DNA from: a virus
DNA length: 21,796 nt
Virus record (IMG/VR): IMGVR_UViG_3300032287_000909
Location: 1-21,796 of that record
Direction: 5' to 3' (one strand)
A program made the position numbers and the translations under genes. Below are positions 12,569 to 21,413 of the stretch, piece by piece; positions within the stretch are counted from its first letter, which is position 1, and each line of letters begins with the position of its first letter. The notes beneath the pieces were generated by a model. It searched no databases. It had not been told where the DNA came from and worked only from the letters and a program-made list of their open reading frames with translations.

Positions 12569-13058
12569 TTTTGTCGGCAATCGGCCTGTCTATTTCGACG
12601 ACAGTACCTATTTCCGCGACCCGTCCACAAATGTCTCCTACGGCATAAAGTTTATCAACCAATCCCAGTACGATGGTATCGCCGTCAAGACGGTCACCAG
12701 CACTTACCCGCAAGTGATCTTCGTCAATATGGCGTACCCTGACGTCGATATGTACGTTTACCCAGTGCCGTTTCGTGATCTGGAATGGCATTTCATCTCG
12801 GTTGAAGAGCTGACGCAGCCTGCCGGGCTAGCGACTACGCTTGCGTTTCCGCCAGGATACCTTCGCGCGTTTACGTACAATCTAGCGTGCGAGATCGCGC
12901 CGGAGTTCGGCGTCGAGCCTTCGCCGCAAGTGCAGCGCATCGCCATGACGAGCAAGCGCAACTTGAAGCGCGTCAACAGCCCCGAAGACGTCATGTCCAT
13001 GCCGTACAGCATCGTTGCTACTCGCCAGCGGTATAATATTTTTGCGGGTAACTACTGA
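12348..13058 (+). CDS. Head-to-tail adaptor, P22 gp4-like
   Basis: The 236-residue protein begins MATAGDQINRALRLLGVLAE and continues SAATSQDALTAMNQMIDSWN, a signature of the P22 gp4-like tail accessory factors, which bind the portal ring after packaging and open the platform for the tail hub. It is longer than P22 gp4 (166 aa). The second half contains FPPGYLRAFTYNLACEIAPE and a C-terminal segment with RVNSPEDVMSMPYSI. I chose ATG 12348 with GGAG seven bases upstream; a TTG lies one codon earlier. The 5' part overlaps the preceding small ORF in a different frame, and the stop shares one base with the gp10-like start (TGATG). Confidence 0.88.
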   Translation: MATAGDQINRALRLLGVLAEGETPSAATSQDALTAMNQMIDSWNTERLSVFSTQDQVFTWPASQRSRTLGPTGNFVGNRPVYFDDSTYFRDPSTNVSYGIKFINQSQYDGIAVKTVTSTYPQVIFVNMAYPDVDMYVYPVPFRDLEWHFISVEELTQPAGLATTLAFPPGYLRAFTYNLACEIAPEFGVEPSPQVQRIAMTSKRNLKRVNSPEDVMSMPYSIVATRQRYNIFAGNY

Positions 13059-14488
13059 TGCAGACGCCTATTCTCGGCTCCGCGTACGTTGCTCGCAGCG
13101 TCAATGCGGCCGACAACCGGATGGTCAATCTGTTTCCGGAAGTGCTGCAGGAAGGCAAGACCGCCGCGTACCTGCAGCGTGTCCCCGGCTTGGTTCTGCG
13201 CGCGACGCTGGGCGTCGGGCCGATTCGGGGCATGAATGCTTTTGGCGAATACCTTTATGTGGCATCCGGCAGTTCGCTTTACCGCGTCGATCAAGCCTAT
13301 ACCTCAACGCTGATCGGCACGCTGGCCAACGACGGCCCGGTGTCTATGGCCAATAACGGCACGCAGCTATTCATCGCGTGCAATGGCCCCAGCTACATCT
13401 ACAACACCAGCACGCTGGCCTTTCAGCAGATCACCGATCCAGACTTCCCCGGCGCGTTGACGGTCTCGTACCTCGACGAATATTTCGTCTTTATTGAGCC
13501 CAACAGCCAACGGGTGTGGGTGACCAGCCTGAACGATGGCACGATGATTGACCCGTTGGACTTCGCCAGCGCCGAGGGCGACCCCGACGGGCTAGTGTCG
13601 TCGATCGTAGACCATTCGGAGGTTTGGCTGTTCGGCACTAACTCGGTCGAAGTCTGGTATAATTCCGGCGCCGCCGATTTTCCGCTGCAGCGCATTCAGG
13701 GCGCGTTTAACGAAATCGGTTGCGCGGCGACGTTCTCGGTCGCCAAGCTCGACAACGGCCTGTTCTGGCTGGGCGCGGACGCGCGCGGCAAGGGCATCGT
13801 CTATCGCGCCAACGGCTACACCGGCCAGCGCATCAGTACGCACGCCGTCGAGTGGCAGATCCAAGGATACGCCAACATCGACGACGCAGTGGCGTACACC
13901 TACCAGCAGGACGGCCATTCGTTCTACGTGCTGAATTTCCCCTCGGCCAACGCTACGTGGGTCTACGACGTTGCCACCGGCGCGTGGCACGAACGCGCGG
14001 GTTTCGACAACGGCATCTTCACGCGCCAGCGGGGAACGTGCCAGGCTTCGTTTGCGGGCGACATCCTCGTCGGCGACTATCAGAATGGGCGCGTGTACGC
14101 CTACGATATTAACTACCATCAGGATTACGACCGCCCGCAGCGCTGGTTGCGGTCGTGGCGGGCGCTGCCCACCAACGCGAACAACTTCAAACGCACCGCG
14201 CAGCACAGCCTGCAGATCGACATTGAGAGCGGCGTCGGGCTCGACGGTTTGGTGCAGGGCTCCGACCCCCAGATCATGCTGCGCTGGTCCGACGATGGCG
14301 GGCACACATGGTCAAACGAGCACTGGGCGGAGATGGGCAAGCTTGGCCGGTACAACACCCGCGTGTTCTTCCGCCGGCTGGGCATGACCATGAAGCTGCG
14401 CGATCGCGTCTACGAGCTCTCCGGCACCGACCCGGTCGAGATCAACATCATGGGCGCGGATCTGATTCTCGGGCAGACCAATGCTTAA
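13058..14488 (+). CDS. Tail hub / packaged-DNA stabilisation protein, P22 gp10-like
   Basis: The 476-residue protein matches P22 gp10 in length (472 aa) and position. It begins MQTPILGSAYVARSVNAADN and contains NLFPEVLQEGKTAAYLQRVP, then VNAADNRMVNLFPE-type repeats of a beta-propeller style (GEYLYVASGSSLYRVD, EYFVFIEPNSQRVWVTSLND, HSEVWLFGTNSVEVWYNSG). The C-terminal part holds GSDPQIMLRWSDDGGHTWSN. It should form the hexameric hub on the gp4 ring that plugs the head and carries the needle and fibres. Its last 8 bases overlap the next gene, so the two are coupled. Confidence 0.88.
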   Translation: MQTPILGSAYVARSVNAADNRMVNLFPEVLQEGKTAAYLQRVPGLVLRATLGVGPIRGMNAFGEYLYVASGSSLYRVDQAYTSTLIGTLANDGPVSMANNGTQLFIACNGPSYIYNTSTLAFQQITDPDFPGALTVSYLDEYFVFIEPNSQRVWVTSLNDGTMIDPLDFASAEGDPDGLVSSIVDHSEVWLFGTNSVEVWYNSGAADFPLQRIQGAFNEIGCAATFSVAKLDNGLFWLGADARGKGIVYRANGYTGQRISTHAVEWQIQGYANIDDAVAYTYQQDGHSFYVLNFPSANATWVYDVATGAWHERAGFDNGIFTRQRGTCQASFAGDILVGDYQNGRVYAYDINYHQDYDRPQRWLRSWRALPTNANNFKRTAQHSLQIDIESGVGLDGLVQGSDPQIMLRWSDDGGHTWSNEHWAEMGKLGRYNTRVFFRRLGMTMKLRDRVYELSGTDPVEINIMGADLILGQTNA

Positions 14489-15215
14489 CGACACGCAGAT
14501 TCCCGCCCCCCGCGTGGCCATCGCCGACGAACGGCAGGCGCCGACACGAGAATGGTTTCGCTTTTTCGCCAATCTGTACGACTTCATTGGCCTCGGCAGC
14601 GGCGCGGTCCCCGCCACTAGCGGGGGCACTGGCCAGACGACGTACGTCGCGGGCGATCTCTTGTACGCCAGCGCGGCCAACACTTTGTCGCGGCTGCCGG
14701 TGGGCGCGGACCACTGCTATCTGGGTACCGACGCGACTAGCATGCCGCAGTGGGTGCCTGTCGGCTACGGGGCCTACTATGACACTACCAGCCCATCGTT
14801 TACCGCCGATACGCCCACCATCATCCCGGTTGGCTCCGTTCAGTTTCAGCGCAATATGGCTTTGTCGGCCAATCGCGTAACTATTGCGCAGACGGGCACT
14901 TACACCATCACGTTCAGCATTCAGCTTACAAACGCTTCCGCTAATGACGACCGGTTTACTGCGTGGCTGCGCGTCAACGGCGCCGACGTGGCCGACTCGG
15001 CCAGCTACGTGTCGGTTTTGAAAAAGCACGGGGTTGACAACGGATCGGCGCTTGTGACTGTCAACCTGTTCTACCAGTTCACCGCAGGCCAGTATTTCGA
15101 ACTGTACGGGCTATCCAAGCTGGGGTATGCTCAGGTGAACACTTATGCAGCAAGCTCTTCGCCGGCGTACCCGCGTTCGCCCAGCGTAATCCTCACAGTG
15201 GCACAGGTGGTGTAG
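14481..15215 (+). CDS. Fibre or needle-like tail protein with jelly-roll-like tip
   Basis: The 244-residue protein begins MLNDTQIPAPRVAIADERQA and has EWFRFFANLYDFIG, a short N-terminal segment common in phage fibre adaptors. A modular stretch with SGGTGQTTYVAGDLLYASAA follows (about 46-66). The C-terminal half (about 95-244) is a beta-sandwich-like sequence (NRVTIAQTGTYTITFSIQLT, VNLFYQFTAGQYFELYGLSK) resembling TNF/C1q-like tips. It occupies the place of the P22 needle gene 26; the Sf6 needle tip is known to have a TNF-like knob. No coiled-coil shaft is visible, so a small fibre is as likely as a needle. Confidence 0.65.
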   Translation: MLNDTQIPAPRVAIADERQAPTREWFRFFANLYDFIGLGSGAVPATSGGTGQTTYVAGDLLYASAANTLSRLPVGADHCYLGTDATSMPQWVPVGYGAYYDTTSPSFTADTPTIIPVGSVQFQRNMALSANRVTIAQTGTYTITFSIQLTNASANDDRFTAWLRVNGADVADSASYVSVLKKHGVDNGSALVTVNLFYQFTAGQYFELYGLSKLGYAQVNTYAASSSPAYPRSPSVILTVAQVV

Positions 15216-15218
15216 CCA

Positions 15219-16409
15219 ATGGTCGCCTATAACCTATCTTCCTTCGCAGGCGCCGGGGCGCAGTTTTTCGACAATAACGGCGACCCCCTGACCGGCGGCA
15301 AGCTATACTCCTACACGGCGGGCACGACAACGCCCAAGGCGACGTACACCACCAGCACCGGCGCGGTTGCCAACCCCAACCCGATCATTTTGGACGCTGC
15401 CGGGCGCACGCCGGATGAAATCTGGCTGGAGGTCGGCGTCCAGTACAAATTCATTTTGAAGACGTCGGCCGACGTCACGATCGGCACTTACGATAACCTG
15501 CCGCCCATCAACGACCCGTACAGCATCAACAGCCTGCTGTCGAACGTGACGGGCACTAACACGATCGCCGCCACCGCCACGCCGACGCTGACAGCCTACG
15601 CCGCCGGGCAGACGTACAGCTTCGTGGCCGCCAACAGCAACACGGCGGCCGCCACGCTGTCCATCGACGGATTGACCGCCAAGAGCATCACGAAGAATGG
15701 CTCGGCAACGCTAAGCGCCGGCGACATCCAGGCCGGGAAGCTGACCTGGGTCGAGTACGACGGCACGACGTTCCAACTTATCAATAACATTGTCTACAAT
15801 GGATCGGTCTTTGGCTCGACCATGACCAACGTGACCATTGTCAACGGCACTGTCACCAGCATGGCTTCGCCGGTTCCCGTCGCGGCGGGCGGCACCGGCG
15901 CGGCATCGCTGACGTCCAAGAGCGTTCTGGTCGGTAACGGCACCAGCGCCGTCACCGGCGTCGCCCCCGGCACAAGCGGCAACGTGCTGCTGTCTAACGG
16001 TACGGATTGGGTGTCTACCGCCAACCGGGCCGTCCCCTCGGTAACGGGCAACGCCGGGCGGCTGCTGTATACTGACGGATCTACGCCGTCGTGGTCCTCG
16101 GACAGTACGGTGCGCGCGCGCGCGACTATCCTGACGCCTTCAGGTACGCCAGCCTTTCAGACCGGCGCTGTCAACGGGTCTACAGTCACTCGGTCTGGCA
16201 CGGGTGTTTTTTCGGTGACTTTTACGAGCGCACTGACCTCAGCCAACTATCAGGTGCTGGTCACTCTAGCCGAGCTGGGCCTAGTCGGCTGGGCGGACAC
16301 CACCACATTCACGACGGCTGGTTTCACCATCAAGACGAACAACACCGCAACCGGCGCGCCGCAGACCCCTACGACGCCGATCATGTTCGTCGTTTACGGC
16401 GGCTTCTAG
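15219..16409 (+). CDS. Tail fibre/spike with P22-type head-binding-like N terminus
   Basis: The 396-residue protein starts MVAYNLSSFAGAGAQFFDNN and continues DPLTGGKLYSYTAGTTTPKA, NPNPIILDAAGRTPDEIWLE and YKFILKTSADVTIGTYDNLP, a pattern like the head-binding domain of P22-type tailspikes (about residues 1-95). A repetitive Thr/Ser/Gly region follows with VPVAAGGTGAASLTSKSVLV, similar in style to the preceding gene, and a beta-rich C-terminal domain (VTFTSALTSANYQVLVTL ... PTTPIMFVVYGGF). No polysaccharide-lyase or hydrolase motif is apparent, so receptor binding without cleavage is likely. It starts three bases after the previous stop. Confidence 0.72.
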   Translation: MVAYNLSSFAGAGAQFFDNNGDPLTGGKLYSYTAGTTTPKATYTTSTGAVANPNPIILDAAGRTPDEIWLEVGVQYKFILKTSADVTIGTYDNLPPINDPYSINSLLSNVTGTNTIAATATPTLTAYAAGQTYSFVAANSNTAAATLSIDGLTAKSITKNGSATLSAGDIQAGKLTWVEYDGTTFQLINNIVYNGSVFGSTMTNVTIVNGTVTSMASPVPVAAGGTGAASLTSKSVLVGNGTSAVTGVAPGTSGNVLLSNGTDWVSTANRAVPSVTGNAGRLLYTDGSTPSWSSDSTVRARATILTPSGTPAFQTGAVNGSTVTRSGTGVFSVTFTSALTSANYQVLVTLAELGLVGWADTTTFTTAGFTIKTNNTATGAPQTPTTPIMFVVYGGF

Positions 16410-16420
16410 GAGCGACGGGC

Positions 16421-16780
16421 GTGGCGACACACCTCACCGACGACCGCGAGACCGCCCTTAAAATCGGGTACGCCGCGACTGACTGGACGCAGCCGATTGA
16501 CTACGACGTCTACGAGGCGGCTATGCGCGAGTGGGATGTCAAACTCGTCGTGCGCGACGGCGAGCCTATTGGCGCGGCGTATTTCCGCAATGGCGAGGTG
16601 CATGCGTCAATCCTGCCCGCTTGGCGGCGGCGCTGGGCGACGCGGGGGATACTGGCGCAGCTGTTTGCGGCGGATAATGCTTTCACGCGGGTTACGGCGG
16701 GGCACGAGCACATGTATGCTATACTGGCGCGGCTTGGTTTTGCCCAGTGTGACGACGGTACAGTGGCGAGGATACACTGA
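16421..16780 (+). CDS. GNAT-like small virion protein, GTG start
   Basis: The 119-residue protein reads ATHLTDDRETALKIGYAATD after the initiator, has a segment with VRDGEPIGAAYFRNGEVHAS, and a helix with RRRWATRGILAQLFAADNAF followed by YAILARLGFAQCDDG. That order (beta strand, RGxxxxL helix, then a C-terminal strand near GF) resembles GNAT acyltransferase-fold proteins found in podovirus virion operons, including T7 gp13-like proteins; the match is by eye and moderate. The GTG at 16421 has AGGAG eight bases upstream. It sits where P22 has gene 14. Its stop shares one base with the next start. Whether it acetylates anything is unknown. Confidence 0.62.
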   Translation: MATHLTDDRETALKIGYAATDWTQPIDYDVYEAAMREWDVKLVVRDGEPIGAAYFRNGEVHASILPAWRRRWATRGILAQLFAADNAFTRVTAGHEHMYAILARLGFAQCDDGTVARIH

Positions 16781-17577
16781 TGGGTATAGAAACAGCACTT
16801 GCGGTCAGCGCAGGCGGGTCCATTCTGGGCGGCCTGATGGGTGCCAGCAGCTCTGAAAAGGCCGCCAAAGCGCAGATCATTGCGGCGCAGATCGCGGCGC
16901 AGCAGCAACAGAAGATGTTCGACAAACAGGTCGAGCTGCAGGAGCCTTTCCGGCAAGGCGGCCTCACGTCGCAGAACCGGCTGATGACGCTGCTGGGCTT
17001 GACGCCAGCGGCAGGCAGCGGGCTGACGGTGGACCCGGCCAGCGCCGACTACGGCAAGTACGCCCGCGATTTTGGCATGGCCGACTTTCAGGCCGACCCC
17101 GGCTACGACTTCCGTATGTCGGAAGGCATGAAGGCGCTGGAGCGGTCGGCAGCGGCGCGCGGCGGTCTGATGTCCGGGTCCATGATGAAGGGGATCCAGC
17201 GGTTCGGACAGGATCTGGCCAGCAACGAATACCAGAACGCGTTCAATCGCTATCAGGTCAATCGCTCGAATCAGCTCAATCCGTTGCAGAGCCTGATGGG
17301 ATCCGGCCAGACCAGCGCAAACACGCTGACAAGCGCTGCCGGCCAGCTCGGGCAAGGACTGGCGCAGTCTGCGGTGGCGCAGGGCGCGGCGCGCGCATCC
17401 GGGTACATGAACCAAGCCAACGCCTTGAACAATGCGCTGCAGGGCGTCGGCAACGCGTACATGATGAACAACATGATGAGCCGGTTTGCGCCTGCGGCCA
17501 CGTCATTCGGCGGCGCGGCGGGGTCCCCCTACGCGTATGGCGCCGGCGGCTACACCGGCATGGGCCCGTTTGTTTGA
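16780..17577 (+). CDS. DNA-ejection (injection) protein, P22 gp7 position
   Basis: The 265-residue protein begins MGIETALAVSAGGSILGGLM and has a hydrophobic Gly/Ala-rich start, then a Gln/Lys-rich helix (AQQQQKMFDKQVELQEPFRQ). The middle has DPGYDFRMSEGMKALERSAA, ARGGLMSGSMMKGIQRFGQD and NEYQNAFNRYQVNRSNQLNP. These are hallmarks of the phage DNA-transfer protein family that is stored in the head and ejected ahead of DNA. The C terminus is Gly/Ala/Met-rich with several MM pairs. Position and size agree with P22 gp7 (229 aa). Its ATG overlaps the previous stop (TGATG). Confidence 0.82.
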   Translation: MGIETALAVSAGGSILGGLMGASSSEKAAKAQIIAAQIAAQQQQKMFDKQVELQEPFRQGGLTSQNRLMTLLGLTPAAGSGLTVDPASADYGKYARDFGMADFQADPGYDFRMSEGMKALERSAAARGGLMSGSMMKGIQRFGQDLASNEYQNAFNRYQVNRSNQLNPLQSLMGSGQTSANTLTSAAGQLGQGLAQSAVAQGAARASGYMNQANALNNALQGVGNAYMMNNMMSRFAPAATSFGGAAGSPYAYGAGGYTGMGPFV

Positions 17578-17590
17578 CAGGAACTAGATA

Positions 17591-19111
17591 ATGGTAGACT
17601 ACAACCTCCAAGTTCCCGGCATCCAGCCAACGCAGGCGCCGCAGTTCAATCCGCTGCAGATGATTCCTATGCTGCAACAGCAGCAGCTAAATAACATGCT
17701 CATTCAGGAGCGCGCGCGGGATCTGCAAGAGACCAACGCGCTGCGGCAGTATCTGCGCGACCCCAACCTTGATTTGACATCGCGGCAAGGCATGCTGGGC
17801 GCGCTCAGTGTGGCGCCAAAAGCAGGCGCGCCGGTCATTGGCGCTGCGGCTACGGCGACCCGCGAAGCGCGCACGGCAGAAGCGCAGCAGGCGCAAACTG
17901 AATTAACACGCCAGCAGCTTCGGTCCAGCGTCATGGAAATGGGCACAAAGCGGTTTGCCGACCTTCGTGATCGGCTGGCGACTGTCGATCCATTAGACCC
18001 CAAATCCTACGCCGAATGGTACAAAGAGGCGGCCCCAAATCTGCCCGGCATCCGCTTGCCCACAGCACAGGAGTGGGCGTCCTTGCAGCCAGATCAACGT
18101 AAGCAGGTCACTCAGCGGCTAGTCAATTCGGCGGACGCCATCCGCAAAGAAGTCGAAGAGATGGGCCGGCCAAGAAAACAGACGACCGTGGACCGCGGCG
18201 GCGTCACTTACTCAAGGCCCGAAGCACTTCGCCCCGGCGAACAGCTTATTGAAACGCCGGTCTTGCGCAGGCAACCGGGCGCCGCGCCCTTCGTCGGCAA
18301 CCCTGCGGAAGGCGCGCCTTCCTACCCGGTCCCGCCTAACCGCATGGCCGACATTAACCGGCGCTCGGCGCTGTACGGCGGTTTGCCCGGGCAGATCGCG
18401 GCTGCGGGCGAGCCGCCGAACGCGCTTGTACAAAGCGACACGTTCCGCGCGCAGCAGCCCGCGCTGCCCCGGTCACCGACAGGCGAGAAATTCACAAACC
18501 GTGTCGAAGCACCTTTGACGATTGCGACCGCGCCCACTGAAATTGAGAAGTCTGCCGCTGCCGCTTATGGGACCGCGCGAGGTCAGCAAGCCGCGCAACT
18601 GCAAGAACAAGAACGTAAAACGGACGTGGATCTGACGCGCGCGGTTACCGAACTGGAAGCCGCCACAAAGAAGGGCGGCTTGCTGGACAAGTCAACAGGC
18701 AGCCTTGTGGGCACGCTTATAGATAAGGCGGCCGCTACCATCGGCGTGTCCACGCCCGGCGCGCAGGCAGGCGCTAAACTTGCGCCTATTGCGGACATGG
18801 CGCTTAAGATGGTCCCCCGATTTGAGGGCCCGCAATCTGACGCAGACCGCCGCAGCTACGAAACGGCAGCGGGCCAGCTGGCGGACACCACGCAGCCGAT
18901 TGAGACACGCCGCGCAGCAGCGCAAACCGTGGCCCGTCTTATGCGTGAGCGGGCGGGGCAGTTTGAGACGCGCAAGTCAGCATTGTCAGAGGGCGAGCGC
19001 AACGCGCCACCTGCCACTGGTCCGGTCACAGTTCCGGTTCCCGGCGGTCGCGTGTTTACGTTCCCCGACCGCGCCGCTGCAGACAGATTCCGGCGGGAGG
19101 CAGGTCTCTGA
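17591..19111 (+). CDS. Internal virion/ejection protein, P22 gp20 position
   Basis: The 506-residue protein begins MVDYNLQVPGIQPTQAPQFN and is mostly helical and disordered: Gln-rich near the start (MIPMLQQQQLNNML), with long charged helices in the middle and a Pro/Gly/Arg-rich section (about 195-290). A C-terminal domain includes LLDKSTGSLVGTLIDKAAAT and ends with VPVPGGRVFTFPDRAAADRF. The ending is a pattern often seen in phage internal proteins. I cannot assign a domain family. AGGA precedes the ATG by eight bases. Order and size fit P22 gp20 (471 aa), so a role in forming the conduit through the host envelope is inferred. It overlaps the next gene by one base. Confidence 0.68.
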   Translation: MVDYNLQVPGIQPTQAPQFNPLQMIPMLQQQQLNNMLIQERARDLQETNALRQYLRDPNLDLTSRQGMLGALSVAPKAGAPVIGAAATATREARTAEAQQAQTELTRQQLRSSVMEMGTKRFADLRDRLATVDPLDPKSYAEWYKEAAPNLPGIRLPTAQEWASLQPDQRKQVTQRLVNSADAIRKEVEEMGRPRKQTTVDRGGVTYSRPEALRPGEQLIETPVLRRQPGAAPFVGNPAEGAPSYPVPPNRMADINRRSALYGGLPGQIAAAGEPPNALVQSDTFRAQQPALPRSPTGEKFTNRVEAPLTIATAPTEIEKSAAAAYGTARGQQAAQLQEQERKTDVDLTRAVTELEAATKKGGLLDKSTGSLVGTLIDKAAATIGVSTPGAQAGAKLAPIADMALKMVPRFEGPQSDADRRSYETAAGQLADTTQPIETRRAAAQTVARLMRERAGQFETRKSALSEGERNAPPATGPVTVPVPGGRVFTFPDRAAADRFRREAGL

Positions 19112-21096
19112 TGGATTACGAAGCGCTCGCCAAGAAATACGGCGGTTCGGTCGCCGAAACCCCGCCCGCGGCCAAGACCGATTACGAGGCGCTGGCCAAA
19201 AAATACGGCGGGCGTATTGGCGACGCCATCCCCGGCGCACGCACCGGTGAGCCCGACAACAGCGCAGCCCAGTGGACCGCGGTGGCGGCGCGCGCGGCCG
19301 CTCCCTACGCCGCTGCAATGGGTGCCGGCGCTGCGGGCGGCGCAGTGGTCGGCGGTCCTGTGGGTGCGGGATTGGGTGCTGCTGCTGCGCCTATTGCGCT
19401 TGGCGTCGGCGATATTGGCACGGGGCTATATAACGTCGTGGCGACGCCGTTCGGCGCTCGTCGCGTGCCGTTGCCGTCCGAAACCATTCAAGGGTTGGCT
19501 GAACGCGTCGGGATTGGCCGCCCGGCGCAGACGCCAGAACAGCAAGTATTTGAGGCTACCGTTCAAGGAGCGCTGGGTGGCGGGCTGGGCGCACGCGCAG
19601 CCAGCGCGCTTGCGCCCGCGCTGACGTCGCCTGTCGCGCGCGGCGTGGCGTCCACTATGGGGCAGGCCCCCATACTGCAAACGGCGGCCGGCGGCGCCGG
19701 GGCCGCAGCGCCTGCGGCGGCGTCTGTTTACGGCAATGTTGATAACCCGCTAGTGCTTATGGGCGCAGGGCTTATGGGCGGTAGCGTGCCTGCGTTTGTG
19801 CGCGGCGGTGGCGATTTGGCGCGGCGCGGGTTTAACCTTGGCCTGAACCGCCTCGCGGACATCGCAGACCCGAAAGCCGCTGCGTACATGCAAGCTGTCG
19901 AGGGGCGCGGTCCCGAAGTCATTAACGCTTTGCGCCAGTCGGCTGTCAGCCCTGTACCTGGATATGAGCGCACGGCCATGCAGGCGGCTACAGAGGCGGG
20001 CGCGCCGGGGTTCCAGTCGCTCGGTCAGCAGGCCGCTAAACTGCGCGCCGCGTCCGCGTTTGAGCGCGGCGAAGAGCAACGCGGAGCGTTGCAGAAGCAG
20101 ATGCGGCGCGTCGGCGGCACAGATGAAGAATTGGCGGCGATGAAAGCGGAGCGCGAGGCCATTACAAGCCCCATGTACAAGCGCGCCGATCAAGTTCGCG
20201 TTCAGGTAGACGAAGAGCTTGGCGACATGCTGATGCGTCCGGACATGCGCAAGGCTGTAGACCTGGCGCGTCGCGCGGCCGAAAACAAAGGCCAGACATT
20301 CGGACAAGTGGACCCTGACGGAACAGAAACATTTACTGGTGCGGAACTGCACCGTATCAAGAAGGCGCTGGACGACTTAAAGCGTAGCGCCGAATCACCC
20401 GGCACCGACACGGGGCGCAGTCTAGGTCGGTCTATTGGCGAAATGCAGGATGAGTTTTTGGGGTGGGTCGGCAAGCGTATCCCCGAATACGACGCCGCCC
20501 GCGGCTCATTTGAGAACCAATCCAAGCTCATATCGCAAGTCGAGGCCGGGCGCTTCTTGGAGCAGTCTTTGTTCCCCGCGCTGGAGGGCCAGCCTATGCA
20601 ACCGGCGTCGTTTGCGCGCGCGCAGCGTGCGCCGCCAAAGGAAATGGAGGCCAAGCTGGCTGAATTGACGCCTGTGCAGCGCCAGCAGATTGGTGAAGTA
20701 ACCGCAGAATTGGCGCGTGACCTGCAAGCGCAGCGCATGGCGTCGCAGGGGCGCGGCGTCGCGCCTAACATAGAATCGCTGGCCAGCGATGTCGCGGGCG
20801 AACGCGTCAACCTGCTGAACCGCTTCGCTACGATTGCGAACACTATCATGCGCCGGCTGGAGGGCGCGGTGGACAAGAAACTGGCTATGGAGATTGCGCG
20901 GGAGCTTATGGATCCTGAAACGGCCGCGCGCGCGCTTGAGCGCGCCGCCGCGCAGCAGCAGTCGTGGCAGTCGTGGCGGCAGACGCCAAAAGGCGGCGCT
21001 GCGCCGATCTTTACCCAAGGCCAAATTCAGAACGTGCTGGCGGGCCAACGCCCCGTAGATGAACAGAACCGGCTGCGCGCGCAGCTGATGCATTGA
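19111..21096 (+). CDS. Large internal virion/ejection protein, P22 gp16 position
   Basis: The 661-residue protein starts with two copies of DYEALAKKYGG (residues 2-12 and 24-34). It is followed by a Gly/Ala-rich hydrophobic stretch (about 57-112, with AGAAGGAVVGGPVGAGLGAA) that could enter a membrane. The remainder is helical and charged, with MKAEREAITSPMYKRADQVR near 343-362 and LARDLQAQRMASQGRGVAPN near the C-terminal third. It ends in an Ala/Gln-rich helical region. No peptidoglycan hydrolase motif is visible. Size and order match P22 gp16 (609 aa), the protein needed to move DNA across the inner membrane; that function is inferred. It is the last gene of the virion block. Confidence 0.7.
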   Translation: MDYEALAKKYGGSVAETPPAAKTDYEALAKKYGGRIGDAIPGARTGEPDNSAAQWTAVAARAAAPYAAAMGAGAAGGAVVGGPVGAGLGAAAAPIALGVGDIGTGLYNVVATPFGARRVPLPSETIQGLAERVGIGRPAQTPEQQVFEATVQGALGGGLGARAASALAPALTSPVARGVASTMGQAPILQTAAGGAGAAAPAAASVYGNVDNPLVLMGAGLMGGSVPAFVRGGGDLARRGFNLGLNRLADIADPKAAAYMQAVEGRGPEVINALRQSAVSPVPGYERTAMQAATEAGAPGFQSLGQQAAKLRAASAFERGEEQRGALQKQMRRVGGTDEELAAMKAEREAITSPMYKRADQVRVQVDEELGDMLMRPDMRKAVDLARRAAENKGQTFGQVDPDGTETFTGAELHRIKKALDDLKRSAESPGTDTGRSLGRSIGEMQDEFLGWVGKRIPEYDAARGSFENQSKLISQVEAGRFLEQSLFPALEGQPMQPASFARAQRAPPKEMEAKLAELTPVQRQQIGEVTAELARDLQAQRMASQGRGVAPNIESLASDVAGERVNLLNRFATIANTIMRRLEGAVDKKLAMEIARELMDPETAARALERAAAQQQSWQSWRQTPKGGAAPIFTQGQIQNVLAGQRPVDEQNRLRAQLMH

Positions 21097-21158
21097 CGTC
21101 ACGCGGCGTCAGTAAGATATTGGTAAGGTAGCTGGTTACAAACATGAGACGCCCGATC

Positions 21159-21413
21159 ATGGACTTGCAGACTGCTTTTAACATTGCCGCTGGCATTGCC
21201 GGCGCTCTCGGCAGCGTCGTGCTGAAGACTGTATACGATAGCATCCGGACGCTTGAGCGGTCGGATGAAAAGCTGGCCGCCAAGATGATTGAAATCGAAG
21301 TGCTGGTTGCCGGTCGATACATGACCCGCGACGAGTTTACCACGGCAATGGTGACCGTGTTTACCAAGCTCGACCGCATACAGGATATCCTTAGCCATAA
21401 GGCGGATAAATGA
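21159..21413 (+). CDS. One-helix membrane protein, lysis-associated
   Basis: The 84-residue protein begins MDLQTAFNIAAGIAGALGSV with one short hydrophobic segment (about residues 6-23). A charged cytoplasmic-like part follows (SIRTLERSDEKLAAKMIEIE, VLVAGRYMTRDEFTTAMVTV, DRIQDILSHKADK) with helical heptad character. Similar MDxQTxFNxA...YxxRDEF...LDRIxxxLxxKAD proteins sit next to endolysin genes in many phages. A holin or holin-like role is inferred; the hydrophobic stretch is short and single. An alternative ATG at 21144 adds MRRPI. The stop overlaps the amidase start as ATGA, so both are made together. Confidence 0.65.
   Translation: MDLQTAFNIAAGIAGALGSVVLKTVYDSIRTLERSDEKLAAKMIEIEVLVAGRYMTRDEFTTAMVTVFTKLDRIQDILSHKADK

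Noticed and set aside
16091-16420. 229-residue version of the GNAT-like protein starting at 16091
   Set aside because: The first 110 residues overlap the fibre gene in another frame; GTG 16421 has a good AGGAG site and begins right after the fibre stop.
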